Assembly (NCBI GenBank): GCA_035690865.1
Contig: DASSKE010000005.1
Span: 248,001-312,000, forward strand
DNA length: 64,000 nt
Direction of reading: 5' to 3'
DNA from: CAMLQK01 sp035690865
Lineage (GTDB): Bacteria; Patescibacteriota; Saccharimonadia; Saccharimonadales; UBA4665
The stretch's first letter is position 1, and every line of letters starts with the position of its first letter. Positions 8,292-17,955 of this stretch are shown one piece after another. The position numbers were made by a program, and so were the translations under genes. The notes beneath the pieces are model-generated. The model ran no database searches and was not told the origin of the DNA. It saw only the letters and a list, made by a program, of their open reading frames with translations.

Positions 8292-9020
8292 TTAGTAAAT
8301 GCGTCGCCACCGCTTGAAGGTCTTTACGTCGGCTGCCGTCAGCTTGAACCATTCGCCCTTCATCCGCTTATCTGCAAACCGCCTGTGCCAATAAGCCTCA
8401 ATGCCAGCAGGGTCATCAGTCTTGATTTCGTGAATCAGTGTCTGCTCGATGCTGGCGGTCGCTCCAAGCTCCGACAATCTTCTATCAACCAGGTTGGTGC
8501 GACCGATTTTGTACTCACCTGGATGACCTTTTACCAGGTACACAAAGCCATAGCTGTCTACGACCGCATCGTTCGAGCCATCATCAATAGAGTCGCCGCC
8601 AGGTGCAACTAGCGGCGTAAGAATCGGCACAATATCGGCATATTCTTCATTGGCCTGGCTAAAAGCCAGGAGCTTTTGCACGAGGCTTTGCTTACTGCCA
8701 AACCGTTCGAAAACTTTGGAGTTTGGAAAATCGGGGTCGCTGTATCGTTTGAGCCGCATCTCCTTGTTCGTCGGGTACTTTTGCAACTCCCTTGTAAGTG
8801 CCGCCATCCTTATTAGTAAATGCTCATCCGTAAAGGAGCCGACTAATGTGTTTGGCTCGTAATCTGCTTCTTTTTGTGCGTCGCTAAACCTAGCCCAGAA
8901 CTTACCCCAATCGTAGGGTCGGATTCCAGTAACTTGCTCGAACCGAGCTACACCGAGCGGTTTGCCATCATTTTCGGTAGCAGTACGCTTGATTTCAGCA
9001 AGGATATCATCTTTATGCAT
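8292..9020 (-). CDS. GIY-YIG nuclease, T5orf172/MUG113 type
   Basis: 242 aa. The C-terminal third is a T5orf172-type GIY-YIG domain: GFVYLVKGHPGEYKIGRT with the variant GIY...YIG core (VYL...YKIG), the catalytic-region Arg in DRRLSELG, EAYWHRRF, and GEWFKL. The N-terminal two thirds is helical with repeated tryptophan-containing blocks (RPYDWGKFWARF, ELQKYPTNKEMR) resembling homing-endonuclease-like DNA-binding repeats. The ATG at 9020 was chosen over an in-frame upstream start at 9107: it has GAGGG 6 nt upstream and a TATAAA just before that. Such genes are common in phages and mobile elements. Confidence 0.85.
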   Translation of the reverse strand: MHKDDILAEIKRTATENDGKPLGVARFEQVTGIRPYDWGKFWARFSDAQKEADYEPNTLVGSFTDEHLLIRMAALTRELQKYPTNKEMRLKRYSDPDFPNSKVFERFGSKQSLVQKLLAFSQANEEYADIVPILTPLVAPGGDSIDDGSNDAVVDSYGFVYLVKGHPGEYKIGRTNLVDRRLSELGATASIEQTLIHEIKTDDPAGIEAYWHRRFADKRMKGEWFKLTAADVKTFKRWRRIY

Positions 9021-9111
9021 GTTGCCCTCATTTATAGCACACTGCAACAGATAAGCATACGCCTGGGTCTTTGCAAGGGACGTATATTGGATTACAATAG
9101 CTGGCAAGAGG

Positions 9112-9128
9112 CGAATCCCAAGGATTCG
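9112..9128 (+). promoter_or_regulatory. Hairpin over the ribosome-binding site of the 9131 gene
   Basis: A perfect 7-bp inverted repeat CGAATCC/GGATTCG with loop CAA. The right arm covers the AAGGA Shine-Dalgarno, and the ATG starts 2 nt later. Folding in the mRNA would hide the ribosome site. A TACAAT at 9093-9098 could be the promoter. Confidence 0.5.
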
Positions 9129-9130
9129 TC

Positions 9131-9559
9131 ATGCCTTCTACTAAAAAACGCACACCAGGACGCCCCAAAGTCACTGACAAGCCCGATGTTGTCAGTTTAT
9201 TAGTTAGTGCCTTTCGAGACGGTTTGTCGGTTCGGCAGGCATGTATTCAATCTGGTATTAGCCATGAGGCTTACTATCGCCGCTGTCGGGATGACAGCGA
9301 TTTTGCTGACAAAATGTACTTCGCACAGCAGTCGGTCGCTATCACCGCTCGTAAGAACGTCATAAAGGCAATAAGGGGCGGTGATATGCGAGCCTCGCAA
9401 TGGTGGCTCGAAAAGCATGACTTCGCTCATCAGGTCGAAGAACCACCCAAAATCGACCCAGAGTCACGCCCAGGCAGCGTCATGGAACGGTTCAAGGCAT
9501 ACGAGCAAGAAGTGCTGGCTTATCAGAGGGAGTATCCGCATGGCGTTGGTGTTGCGTAA
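9131..9559 (+). CDS. Terminase-small-subunit-like helix-turn-helix protein
   Basis: 142 aa. A basic N-terminus (KKRTPGRPK) is followed by a helix-turn-helix like that of phage terminase small subunits and related HTH proteins: GLSVRQACIQSGISHEAYYRRCRDD at about 34-58. Next come ITARKNVIKAIRGGDMRASQWWLEKH, a very common block in these proteins, and an acidic/proline tail. No large terminase is nearby, so packaging is unlikely to be its present job. DNA binding within the element (regulation or recombination directionality) is an inference. Confidence 0.7.
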   Translation: MPSTKKRTPGRPKVTDKPDVVSLLVSAFRDGLSVRQACIQSGISHEAYYRRCRDDSDFADKMYFAQQSVAITARKNVIKAIRGGDMRASQWWLEKHDFAHQVEEPPKIDPESRPGSVMERFKAYEQEVLAYQREYPHGVGVA

Positions 9560-9707
9560 ACTCCCACCGACAATAGAACCTCCGCATGAGGATGACGGCC
9601 TTATTGAACTTGTAGAAGCATTGCAGCAGGTCGATACCAGCTCGCCGCTCGCCAAACTCAATGAAACTAGTATCGCTGACAATAATGGTGGCCGCATCGA
9701 ACTGTAA
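9540..9707 (+). CDS. 55-aa protein overlapping the HTH gene
   Basis: A small acidic protein, unrecognised. It starts at ATG 9540, 20 nt inside the end of the HTH gene in another frame, and ends 40 nt before the recombinase. Sequence features are a short basic start (LRKLPPTIEPP), an acidic helix (DDGLIELVEALQQV), and a polar tail. Coupled translation with the HTH gene is likely if it is real. Confidence 0.5.
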   Translation: MALVLRKLPPTIEPPHEDDGLIELVEALQQVDTSSPLAKLNETSIADNNGGRIEL

Positions 9708-9747
9708 CAGAGGTAGAACGGCTCAAAATATGGTATAATAACAGATT

Positions 9748-11371
<1,624 letters not shown>

Positions 11372-11403
11372 AATAAACCAATAGTATCACAGCGTGCAAT
11401 ACT

Positions 11404-11901
11404 CTACGCAAGCTGGGAATAATGCGCCACGAGCCGACGCTGGGGCCGTGGCAATAAAAAGGTCAGCTCTTGCCCCTCTCCCAATAGCGTTTGCCGGGTA
11501 AATTCGGCGGCACCATGAACAATATGGCACGACAGTGCTGTACCACGCCATGAAAGAGCACGATGCAAAACCCGCACCGTGCCGTCAACACTAAATGGCC
11601 AAAGCCGCGGAAGCAGCCCAAGCACCAACAGAACCTCATTAGGGTCGCCACTACTGGCAAATGTCTCATATATAGTAACAGAGCGACCTATTCGTCGCTC
11701 GTCAACATCTTCCGGGTAAAGCCCGAGGGCTTCGTAAAAGTCTACATACATCCCCCGCCACTCACCATCGGGGTTGGTGCGCGCTTTTTCATGCAGCAAG
11801 CCGTGAAAGGCAATTACTTCCTCTGGCGGGCGCACGTTAATAAAGTCAAGATAATTAAGAACCCGGTAGCCGACATTTGAGTAGCTGGGGTCATGCTCCA
11901 T
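11404..11901 (-). CDS. Uncharacterised 165-aa protein
   Basis: No family recognised. Soluble, slightly acidic, with an aromatic N-terminal part (NVGYRVLNYLDF) and the segments VDFYEALGLYPEDVDERRIG and EVLLVLGLLPRLWPF. The start at 11901 is fixed by TATACT exactly 6 nt upstream. The frame is open further up but overlaps the permease gene. It has its own promoter although it lies directly downstream of the metal transporter genes. Confidence 0.65.
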   Translation of the reverse strand: MEHDPSYSNVGYRVLNYLDFINVRPPEEVIAFHGLLHEKARTNPDGEWRGMYVDFYEALGLYPEDVDERRIGRSVTIYETFASSGDPNEVLLVLGLLPRLWPFSVDGTVRVLHRALSWRGTALSCHIVHGAAEFTRQTLLGEGQELTFLLPRPQRRLVAHYSQLA

Positions 11902-11944
11902 ATAGTTAGTATAGCTTATATACAGCGGTTCGCTAGTAAAAATA

Positions 11945-12739
11945 TCACCGCTTCCAAATACCAGAAAGCAATAGTAGCAAAAGCGCCGTGAGCACAATTG
12001 CTCCACCCGCAGCAATACCCGCGTAAAACGCGATACATAACCCGCCTACCACGGCAATAAGCGCTGCAAAGGTAGCCCATACCATAGTCGCGCCAAAACT
12101 TCGTGCTAACCGGCTGGCAGTAACCACCGGAATTACCAGCAAGGCACTAATGAGCAAACCACCCACTATCCGTAGGCTGAGCACAACCATGGCCGCCGCC
12201 AATGCTGTGAGCAAATAATTAAGCCCTGTAACTCTATATCCAGCAATGCGCGCACTATCTTCATCAAAAGAAATATGCAAAAGTGCCCTAAAATTATAGG
12301 CGATACAGCCCAACGTTATGAGGCCGATAATCGCAAGGAGGTACAAGTCTGAAGAAGTAACGGTGGTAATGCTCCCAAATAAGAAACTAGTAAAGTCAAC
12401 GTTGCTCCCGCTAGAAAGATTCGCCAGAACCACTGCCAAGGCCAAGCCGCCGCTCATTAGAATCGCCAGGCTTACATCGCCGCTTAACCGCTGCCGCTGC
12501 CTGAGCCACTCCAAGAATAGCCCACCGGCAACAGTAACCGGAACCGCAACCAGTACTGGCGCAAAACCCAGCAACAGCCCCGCTCCCACTCCCGCCAGGC
12601 TTACATGCGCTAAACTGTCCGCTATAAGAGAGTAGCGGCGAGCCACTAAAAAGCTACCTAGCATTGGCACCACAACTGCAACAATTGCTCCCGCTAAAAG
12701 TGCACGAACCATAAAGGAATACTGTAGTAGCTCAGGCAT
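11945..12739 (-). CDS. znuB: Metal ABC transporter permease (ZnuB-like)
   Basis: 264 aa, ABC-3 family permease with about eight hydrophobic helices. Typical family segments are GSFLVARRYSLIADSLAHVSLAGVGAGLLLG near the N-terminus and GGLLISALLVIPVVTASRLARS. It forms the membrane channel for Zn2+ (or Mn2+) import with the ATPase and binding protein encoded just upstream. The ATG at 12739 overlaps the end of the ATPase gene by 8 nt. An in-frame extension upstream lies within that gene and has no permease character. Confidence 0.92.
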   Translation of the reverse strand: MPELLQYSFMVRALLAGAIVAVVVPMLGSFLVARRYSLIADSLAHVSLAGVGAGLLLGFAPVLVAVPVTVAGGLFLEWLRQRQRLSGDVSLAILMSGGLALAVVLANLSSGSNVDFTSFLFGSITTVTSSDLYLLAIIGLITLGCIAYNFRALLHISFDEDSARIAGYRVTGLNYLLTALAAAMVVLSLRIVGGLLISALLVIPVVTASRLARSFGATMVWATFAALIAVVGGLCIAFYAGIAAGGAIVLTALLLLLLSGIWKR

Positions 12740-13445
12740 GCTCGCCTCCCGTATGGTGATGGTGCAAACGGCGATGATGCGCTTTGTATACTTGCGGCAA
12801 ATAGGCATCTGACTCAAAGTGTTCGGGCGGCCCATCGTACAAAATAGAGGTGTTGATACAGAGTACACGCGTTACCAAAGTAAGGACAGATTCAACTTCG
12901 TGCGAAACCATAATTAAGGTTACGCCCCGTTGTTGTAGATTACGTAGGAGCGCATAAAATTCACGTTGGGAGGCATCGTCAATGCCGGTTGTCGGCTCGT
13001 CCAGAATAAGCACGTCGGCATGTGCCGCCAGTGCTTTTGCGATAATAACCCGCTGCTGTTGGCCGCCCGATAGTTCGCTAAAACGTTTGTCGGCCAGATG
13101 TTCCATTGCAACAAGCTCAAGAGCAGTCCGCGCTTCTTTTTGAGATCCGCGACTCCCCAGGCTCACAACTTCGATCACACTAATCGGCACGATACCGTGA
13201 TACAAGTTGCCCCGCTGGGGCACATAGCCAATGGAATGCACCGAACGGTTTATGTGCCCTGCAGAAGGCTGGATCAGCCCGAGCACTACTTTGAGTAATG
13301 TGGTCTTCCCCGCACCATTTGGTCCGATAAGACCGATAAACTCTCCGCGATGCACGCAAAACGAGACATTCTCCAAAGCCGTTTCAGTGGCATAACGAAC
13401 AGCTACGTTGTCTACGTCAAGCAACAATTCTTTATCGGCATGCAA
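12732..13445 (-). CDS. znuC: Metal ABC transporter ATP-binding protein (ZnuC-like)
   Basis: ABC ATPase: Walker A GPNGAGKTT, Q-loop VPQRGN, signature LSGGQQQR, Walker B VLILDEPTTGID, H-loop VSHE. The C-terminus is His-rich (HHRRLHHHH...EHA), plausible for metal sensing or binding. The frame is open to ATG 13520, which would overlap the binding-protein gene by 89 nt. I prefer TTG 13445 (14-nt overlap) because recognisable family sequence begins right after it, but this start is uncertain. It powers uptake with the products of the flanking genes. Confidence 0.9.
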   Translation of the reverse strand: MHADKELLLDVDNVAVRYATETALENVSFCVHRGEFIGLIGPNGAGKTTLLKVVLGLIQPSAGHINRSVHSIGYVPQRGNLYHGIVPISVIEVVSLGSRGSQKEARTALELVAMEHLADKRFSELSGGQQQRVIIAKALAAHADVLILDEPTTGIDDASQREFYALLRNLQQRGVTLIMVSHEVESVLTLVTRVLCINTSILYDGPPEHFESDAYLPQVYKAHHRRLHHHHTGGEHA

Positions 13446-14343
13446 GCGCTGTTGCGAGATTTTGGAGGTTTTGTTTCTGGATAGAAACGTAGTTTTTTCC
13501 TTCTTTTTGATCTGCATCACTCACCCCTTCAAGTGGGTCAAATACGAGGGTTTTTGCCCCGGTTTCTGTGGCTATAGTATCAGCTAAGCGTGGACTCACC
13601 AAGCTTTCAAAAAAGATGTACCGGATGTTTTTCTGGCGGACGATATCTGCAACATTGGCCAGATGTGCAGCGCTAGGCTCTTCTTCTGGGCTCAAGCCCG
13701 CAAGAGGAATCACCGAAAAGTTGTAGCGCTGTGCCAGATACTCAAAAGCATCATGGGAGGTTACTACCGTACGCAGTTGGCAGTGCTGTAAGGCTTGATG
13801 GTACGCCGCGTCCAATTGGGCAAGTTGGTCGCTGTAAGCCTGTGCGTTTTGGGCATACAGCGCACTGTGACTCGGATCTGCTTTTGAAAAAGCATCGCGC
13901 AGTGACGTAACTATATGCTGCGCGGCCACCGGATCAAGCCAAAAGTGCGGATCCTTGTGGCCTTCTTCACCGCCACGGAGCGTCAAGCCATCACTTGCCT
14001 TAATGGCGGTTCCGGCATAGGTCTGTACAAAACCAGCCGCCCAGGGCTCCATACCTGTTCCGTTGTATATAAAGATGTCAGACGATTCTGCTTGTGCCAG
14101 TACATTGGCCGCAGGCTCAAAATCATGCGGTTCACTCCCGGCTGGCGTAATATTACGCACCGTAACTGCGTCGCCGCCTACCTGGCGGGCAAATTCATAC
14201 AACGGATAATAACTAGCCGTCACCTGAAGGCCATGCGCAGATTTGGTAGAAGGTTGCTGCCGTGACACCGCCCACCAGATACCACCAACCACCGCTATTA
14301 AGCACGCCATCGTGACACCAATCTTCATTGCAAAATACTTCAT
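13432..14343 (-). CDS. znuA: Metal-binding solute-binding protein (ZnuA/TroA family)
   Basis: 303 aa cluster A-I binding protein. An N-terminal hydrophobic helix (about 7-26) serves as signal or anchor, and no lipobox Cys is seen. Metal ligand motifs are EPHDFEP, DPHFWLDP and TSHDAFEYLA, plus a late Asp/Glu in FDPLEG. A short EEGHKDPH segment replaces the long His-rich loop of Gram-negative ZnuA. It captures Zn2+ or Mn2+ outside the membrane. It is first gene of the operon. TATGCT lies 9 nt before the ATG. Confidence 0.92.
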   Translation of the reverse strand: MKYFAMKIGVTMACLIAVVGGIWWAVSRQQPSTKSAHGLQVTASYYPLYEFARQVGGDAVTVRNITPAGSEPHDFEPAANVLAQAESSDIFIYNGTGMEPWAAGFVQTYAGTAIKASDGLTLRGGEEGHKDPHFWLDPVAAQHIVTSLRDAFSKADPSHSALYAQNAQAYSDQLAQLDAAYHQALQHCQLRTVVTSHDAFEYLAQRYNFSVIPLAGLSPEEEPSAAHLANVADIVRQKNIRYIFFESLVSPRLADTIATETGAKTLVFDPLEGVSDADQKEGKNYVSIQKQNLQNLATALACR

Positions 14344-14475
14344 AGTATCTTTAGCATAGTTGCGTCTGCCATTAAATGCAAAACAGTCGCAATTATCTTA
14401 TGCCCTGCAACAAATAGCCATAGCGGACCGCACCAAAGTACGCTATACTCCTCAGGTCAGCAAAATACATTACCT

Positions 14476-15045
14476 ATGCCAGAGATAACCCATGCCCTTC
14501 GAGAAAGAACGCCCCTCATGCTTTGGGGCGTTGTTGGCACAGGCGTCGGCCTGATAGCTGTTACAGTAGCCACCATGCCTACCAAACCGCCCGAAAGCTT
14601 TACCCTCCAACCCGGCGACAATATTACGGTGTGCGACAACAGCTACGTCGTGCCAACCGAGATTACTCCCGGCCGCGCCATAAAGAACTCCTTTGACATT
14701 ATCGTCCGCCCCGTTATTTATAAAGATGAGGTCTACGGCTACAGCAGCAGCCCAGACCAAGAGGTACGATTACGGCGTATAGATACGCCCAATGGCTACT
14801 GGCTCAGTGGCGACGGTAAGCGGACCGCACAGAGTACCTGTCACAAAGCCCAAAACATCGGTCGTATCTTTACGCACGGAATGATCTTTTTAAGCACAGA
14901 AGCGCAAACAGCCCGCCAGATAGGGCGCATTACCGGCGAAGGGAGCGCCTGTGAAGCCGGAGCATACGCGCTTTGGTATGGCATGAAATCGCAAAAAGAA
15001 GTGCAGCAAATTAACAGCTACTGCCCACACCCAAACAGACCATAG
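14476..15045 (+). CDS. Membrane-anchored extracytoplasmic protein, unknown
   Basis: 189 aa, not recognised. A charged N-terminus and one hydrophobic helix (about 13-34) are followed by a soluble domain with six Cys (at about 53, 122, 158 and 182 among them) that could form disulfides outside the cell. Repeated IGRI segments (QNIGRIFTHG, RQIGRITGEG) are present. It is divergent from the znuA-like gene. A TACATT lies 4 nt before the ATG, and a better TATACT lies 29 nt upstream. Confidence 0.65.
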   Translation: MPEITHALRERTPLMLWGVVGTGVGLIAVTVATMPTKPPESFTLQPGDNITVCDNSYVVPTEITPGRAIKNSFDIIVRPVIYKDEVYGYSSSPDQEVRLRRIDTPNGYWLSGDGKRTAQSTCHKAQNIGRIFTHGMIFLSTEAQTARQIGRITGEGSACEAGAYALWYGMKSQKEVQQINSYCPHPNRP

Positions 15046-15060
15046 TTAAACGTCAGCAAT

Positions 15061-15092
15061 ATAAAAAGAAGCCCTTAGAAAAAGAGCTTCTT
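15061..15092 (-). terminator. Intrinsic terminator after tRNA-Pro(TGG)
   Basis: On the minus strand, AAGAAGC (15092-15086) pairs with GCTTCTT (15072-15066), followed by TTTAT. It lies 11 nt beyond the tRNA 3' end. Confidence 0.7.
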
Positions 15093-15103
15093 AAAAAACA
15101 AGT

Positions 15104-15180
15104 TGGTCGGGGATAAAGGACTCGAACCTTCGACCTCGCGGTCCCAAACCGCGCGCGCTAGCCAACTGCGCCAATCCCCG
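15104..15180 (-). tRNA. tRNA-Pro(TGG)
   Basis: 77 nt with encoded CCA. Acceptor CGGGGAT paired to ATCCCCG, anticodon stem CGCGG/CCGCG, loop TTTGGGA (anticodon TGG). The promoter is extended -10 TGGTATAAT about 15 nt upstream (near 15195-15203). Confidence 0.96.
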
Positions 15181-15214
15181 AAAACGGTAACAAACCAGAT
15201 TATACCAGATAACG

Positions 15215-15284
15215 CTGGCGAATACCACCCCTAAAGCGAGGTTTGCATCCGCCAGTCGTTACAGGTTATTCGCGCTGCTTTAGG
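15215..15284 (-). other. Interlocked inverted repeats after the 15280 gene
   Basis: In the minus-strand transcript CCTAAAGC (15284-15277) can pair with GCTTTAGG (15237-15230), and GCGAATA (15273-15267) with TATTCGC (15224-15218). The order 1-2-1'-2' is that of a pseudoknot. A third repeat CTGGCG/CGCCAG (15255-15250 with 15220-15215) competes with stem 2. No T-run follows. The first arm includes the stop codon of the gene. Confidence 0.35.
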
Positions 15285-16203
15285 CAATATGGCGGCGCAT
15301 TTCAAGAATGCCGCGCGCAACTGATCCTAACGCTGCGTTCGGGTCTTGCGCCTGACTCCTTGGCTCCGAACCGTCACCGACCGCGATATCTTTATAGGTA
15401 CCGTCTGGCTGCTTAATTTGGCTTGCAGCAAGTACGCTTAATCGGTCGCCGCGTGCATCATAATCGGTGTCAAAGCGCCCCCTCAAGGCACGACGCATCT
15501 GGCCGGCAGCCTGTTGCCACGCACCAGCATTGCTCACCACAAGGACCCTGCTGCTGTCGCTTTCAACCTCTTGGGCAACGGCGGCAGCAACCTCTTCTCC
15601 GTTTGCAACCGCTTTGCCGCGCTCACCTACTGCAACAAGCCGCGGCACGACCAGATTTGATACCTGGGGGACAATGACTTGCTCCATGTAATCATACGCT
15701 GTCATGCCTTCTTCAACGTCATCGCGCTCAGCTGTCTTCATTGGCCGGTAATTTGCGGCCATAATAACAGGGGTACCGACAGCAATATCGCCCTGCTCAA
15801 CACCATGCACGATATTGGTTGCGCGCCATTGCATCCAGTTTGCCATGCCATCGGTCATCGCCACCACATCGGGTTGCTGCTCAGGCATTTCAGCATTCAT
15901 ATACGAACGGTGAACAGGAGTTAAAAGCCCCGATCGGTTAACCCAGCTTTGAGCAATCTCAAGTGCGTTCTGGTCTGTACCAAGTACTTCCTGAACATGT
16001 GCAACGTTATCTCGCAAGGTTGCAGCAGAGCCGACTGCGCCCACAAGGCTCTTTAACTCATTTTCGGTTGGCTGTGCCGACAACGATGCTCCAAAAGCAT
16101 CCGCCATCTCCACGGCAACACCCATTCCTATACGGCGTAAATCCGCAGGCTGCGCCTGATTAAGATCAATGTTTGTAAATGTTAGCTCCGGGTTAATCCT
16201 CAT
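15280..16203 (-). CDS. Uncharacterised 307-aa protein
   Basis: No family recognised. Soluble, alanine- and glutamate-rich, no membrane segments. Segments such as SSRVLVVSNAGAWQQAAGQMRRAL and GTPVIMAANYRPMKT look like alternating strands and helices of a mixed alpha/beta fold. Translation starts at ATG 16203 with a clear SD (AAAAGGAAC). It is divergent from a TrmB-like regulator across a 156-bp region holding a 19-bp operator-like palindrome, so that regulator is a good candidate to control it. Confidence 0.7.
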   Translation of the reverse strand: MRINPELTFTNIDLNQAQPADLRRIGMGVAVEMADAFGASLSAQPTENELKSLVGAVGSAATLRDNVAHVQEVLGTDQNALEIAQSWVNRSGLLTPVHRSYMNAEMPEQQPDVVAMTDGMANWMQWRATNIVHGVEQGDIAVGTPVIMAANYRPMKTAERDDVEEGMTAYDYMEQVIVPQVSNLVVPRLVAVGERGKAVANGEEVAAAVAQEVESDSSRVLVVSNAGAWQQAAGQMRRALRGRFDTDYDARGDRLSVLAASQIKQPDGTYKDIAVGDGSEPRSQAQDPNAALGSVARGILEMRRHIA

Positions 16204-16311
16204 ATTTGTTCCTTTTACTCATCTAGAAGTTCTTATCGTAAGTCTATCTAGATATATTTGTCAAGCGTGTTTCACTGAATTTTTTCTCCTGATATCTGTT
16301 ACACTGTGTTA

Positions 16312-16330
16312 TGTGAACATAGTATTCACA
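16312..16330. promoter_or_regulatory. Operator-like palindrome TGTGAA-N7-TTCACA
   Basis: Perfect 6-bp arms around CATAGTA. The right arm is also the -35 box of the regulator gene's promoter, so a bound dimer would block it. It lies between the regulator and the divergent 15280 gene. Confidence 0.6.
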
Positions 16331-16353
16331 AATATTTACATGTATGGTATGCT
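16325..16353 (+). promoter_or_regulatory. Promoter of the TrmB-like regulator
   Basis: -35 TTCACA (16325-16330), 17-bp spacer, extended -10 TGGTATGCT (box 16348-16353), then 6 nt to the ATG at 16360. Confidence 0.7.
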
Positions 16354-16359
16354 GTAGGC

Positions 16360-17139
16360 ATGGATATAAAAAGTCTTGAAACTGTTGGACTCAGCCCATT
16401 GCAAGCAGCAGCATATGCCCTGCTGCTCGAAAAAGGAGCTATTAACCCTGCGGATAGTTTTGAAACACTTGGTACGACACGCTCGAACGCCTATAAAGTA
16501 TTTGACCGGCTTTGTGAGATTGGCCTTGCCCGCAAAGAAAAGCAAGGCACGCGGACGCAATATCACCTCGAAAGCCCGACAGCGCTTGCAGAACACGTCG
16601 CATTTTTACGGAACCAGGCTACGGCACGCGAAGAGATTGTTAGTTCTATGATGCACAACCTGCTCAACACGTACCACAAGCACACCAGCCAACCGGATAC
16701 AGCCACATTTACCGGCAAAGAGCAGGTCCGGGAAGCCTTTGTCAGACAGTTGAACTTGCGCGAGGACGTGTATTTTGTACGATCGTATAGTGATTTACCG
16801 GTAATGGGTTTTGATACGATGCATGAGATTCGCATGACCCCGTCAACACACGGCCTTAAGCGGCGAGCCATCATGGGTGCGCCTACCCAAGGCACGCACA
16901 TAGATTACGCCCCCCATAAACGGAGCAATTTGGATATAACCTGGGCCGAAACAAATGACTACACAGCTCCGGTAGAATGGAGCGCTACCGAGTCTTCGCT
17001 GCTTATTGTTCTGTATAGCCAGCAGCCACATGCCATACTTATTACAAACCCCCTTATCGCTGGCGCCTTTTTGCAACTGTGGCACATGCTCAATAATCTG
17101 CTACAGCAACAGGATCTTCATAAGCGGTTGCGGTCTTAA
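16360..17139 (+). CDS. TrmB-like transcriptional regulator
   Basis: 259 aa. The N-terminal winged helix (about 5-75) has the TrmB-type pattern GLSPLQAAAYALLLEKGAI and TTRSNAYKVFDRLCEIGLA, with the wing KQGTRTQYHL. A short helix links to a C-terminal effector-like domain (about 110-250) containing FTGKEQVREAF and a strand-rich region. It probably senses a small molecule and represses or activates neighbours. A perfect palindrome overlaps its own -35 box, which suggests autoregulation. ATG 16360 was chosen over an upstream in-frame start because it sits 6 nt after the -10. Confidence 0.85.
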   Translation: MDIKSLETVGLSPLQAAAYALLLEKGAINPADSFETLGTTRSNAYKVFDRLCEIGLARKEKQGTRTQYHLESPTALAEHVAFLRNQATAREEIVSSMMHNLLNTYHKHTSQPDTATFTGKEQVREAFVRQLNLREDVYFVRSYSDLPVMGFDTMHEIRMTPSTHGLKRRAIMGAPTQGTHIDYAPHKRSNLDITWAETNDYTAPVEWSATESSLLIVLYSQQPHAILITNPLIAGAFLQLWHMLNNLLQQQDLHKRLRS

Positions 17140-17948
17140 GGCCTTTCGTCAGCGTAAATGCGCCTAATTGGCTCACAATCTTTGGCTAAGCCATTGCTTT
17201 GTATGTTTACCAACAGCCCGTTAATTTGGCGCGGCCCTGCTGTTTCTAAGTGGTTTCGGGTCTGTTTACCGTCTCGCCAACGGGGAATAATACTATCAAA
17301 AGAAACACCGAGGCTCGAGTGTAGCACGCCACACATCCCAACATCAGTCATATGAGCTGTTCCCTTTGGAAGAACGCTGGCGTCTGCGGTTGGCACATGC
17401 CAATGGTCGCCAACAACCATGCTGGCTCGGCCGTCCAGATAATGTCCGATAACTACTTTTTCACTACTAAAATCGCCATGGAAGTTCACCACAATTGCGG
17501 CGGGCGTATTATTTGCAAGCTCTGTAGCCAAAATGGTATCAATTGTTCTCAGCGGATTCTGAACAGGCACATCAGCATCTTTGCCTACAATTTGGCCGAG
17601 TAAGCTCACAACAAGCACGCGCCCGTGTGGCGTCGTAAGATATTTATAGCCCAGACCGGCGGTTCCTTTAGGGTAGTTTGCCGGGCGGATGATAGGGCTT
17701 TGCGGATCGTTTAGGTCGTCATATATTTCTGGCCGAAAGCCAGAATGATTGCCGCCGGTGCAAAAATCAATGCCTGCCGCACGCAGCCGGGCAAAGTCTT
17801 TTTTTGTAATTCCCTTGCCCTGACTCACATTCTCGGCCTGTGCAATCACAACATCAGCATGCAGTTCTTGGCGCAGCTTGGGCAGTTGGCGTTCAATAAG
17901 CGTAATGCCCGGCTCAGCCATAATATCGCCAAGATATAACACACGCAT
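17136..17948 (-). CDS. YmdB-like metallophosphoesterase (TIGR00282 type)
   Basis: 270 aa dinuclear metal phosphoesterase. YmdB of Bacillus hydrolyses 2',3'-cAMP and affects RNase Y-related behaviour. Expected ligands are present: GDIMAEPG (Asp), AENVSQGKG (Glu, Asn), TGGNHSG (Asn, His), VNFHGD (His), GDHWHVPTAD (His, His), then ITDVGM-like MTDVGMCG. Two substitutions from the usual family motifs are GNHSG for GNHTW and FHGD for FHAE. It lies close to the RNase Y gene with only a HAD gene between, as in Firmicutes where ymdB follows rny. Its stop overlaps the regulator's stop by 4 nt. Confidence 0.9.
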   Translation of the reverse strand: MRVLYLGDIMAEPGITLIERQLPKLRQELHADVVIAQAENVSQGKGITKKDFARLRAAGIDFCTGGNHSGFRPEIYDDLNDPQSPIIRPANYPKGTAGLGYKYLTTPHGRVLVVSLLGQIVGKDADVPVQNPLRTIDTILATELANNTPAAIVVNFHGDFSSEKVVIGHYLDGRASMVVGDHWHVPTADASVLPKGTAHMTDVGMCGVLHSSLGVSFDSIIPRWRDGKQTRNHLETAGPRQINGLLVNIQSNGLAKDCEPIRRIYADERP

Positions 17949-17955
17949 GGTAACC

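Noticed and set aside
13446..13520. N-terminal extension of the ZnuC-like protein to ATG 13520
   Set aside because: It would overlap the binding-protein gene by 89 nt and adds a Lys/Ser/Thr stretch without ABC-ATPase similarity. The start remains uncertain.
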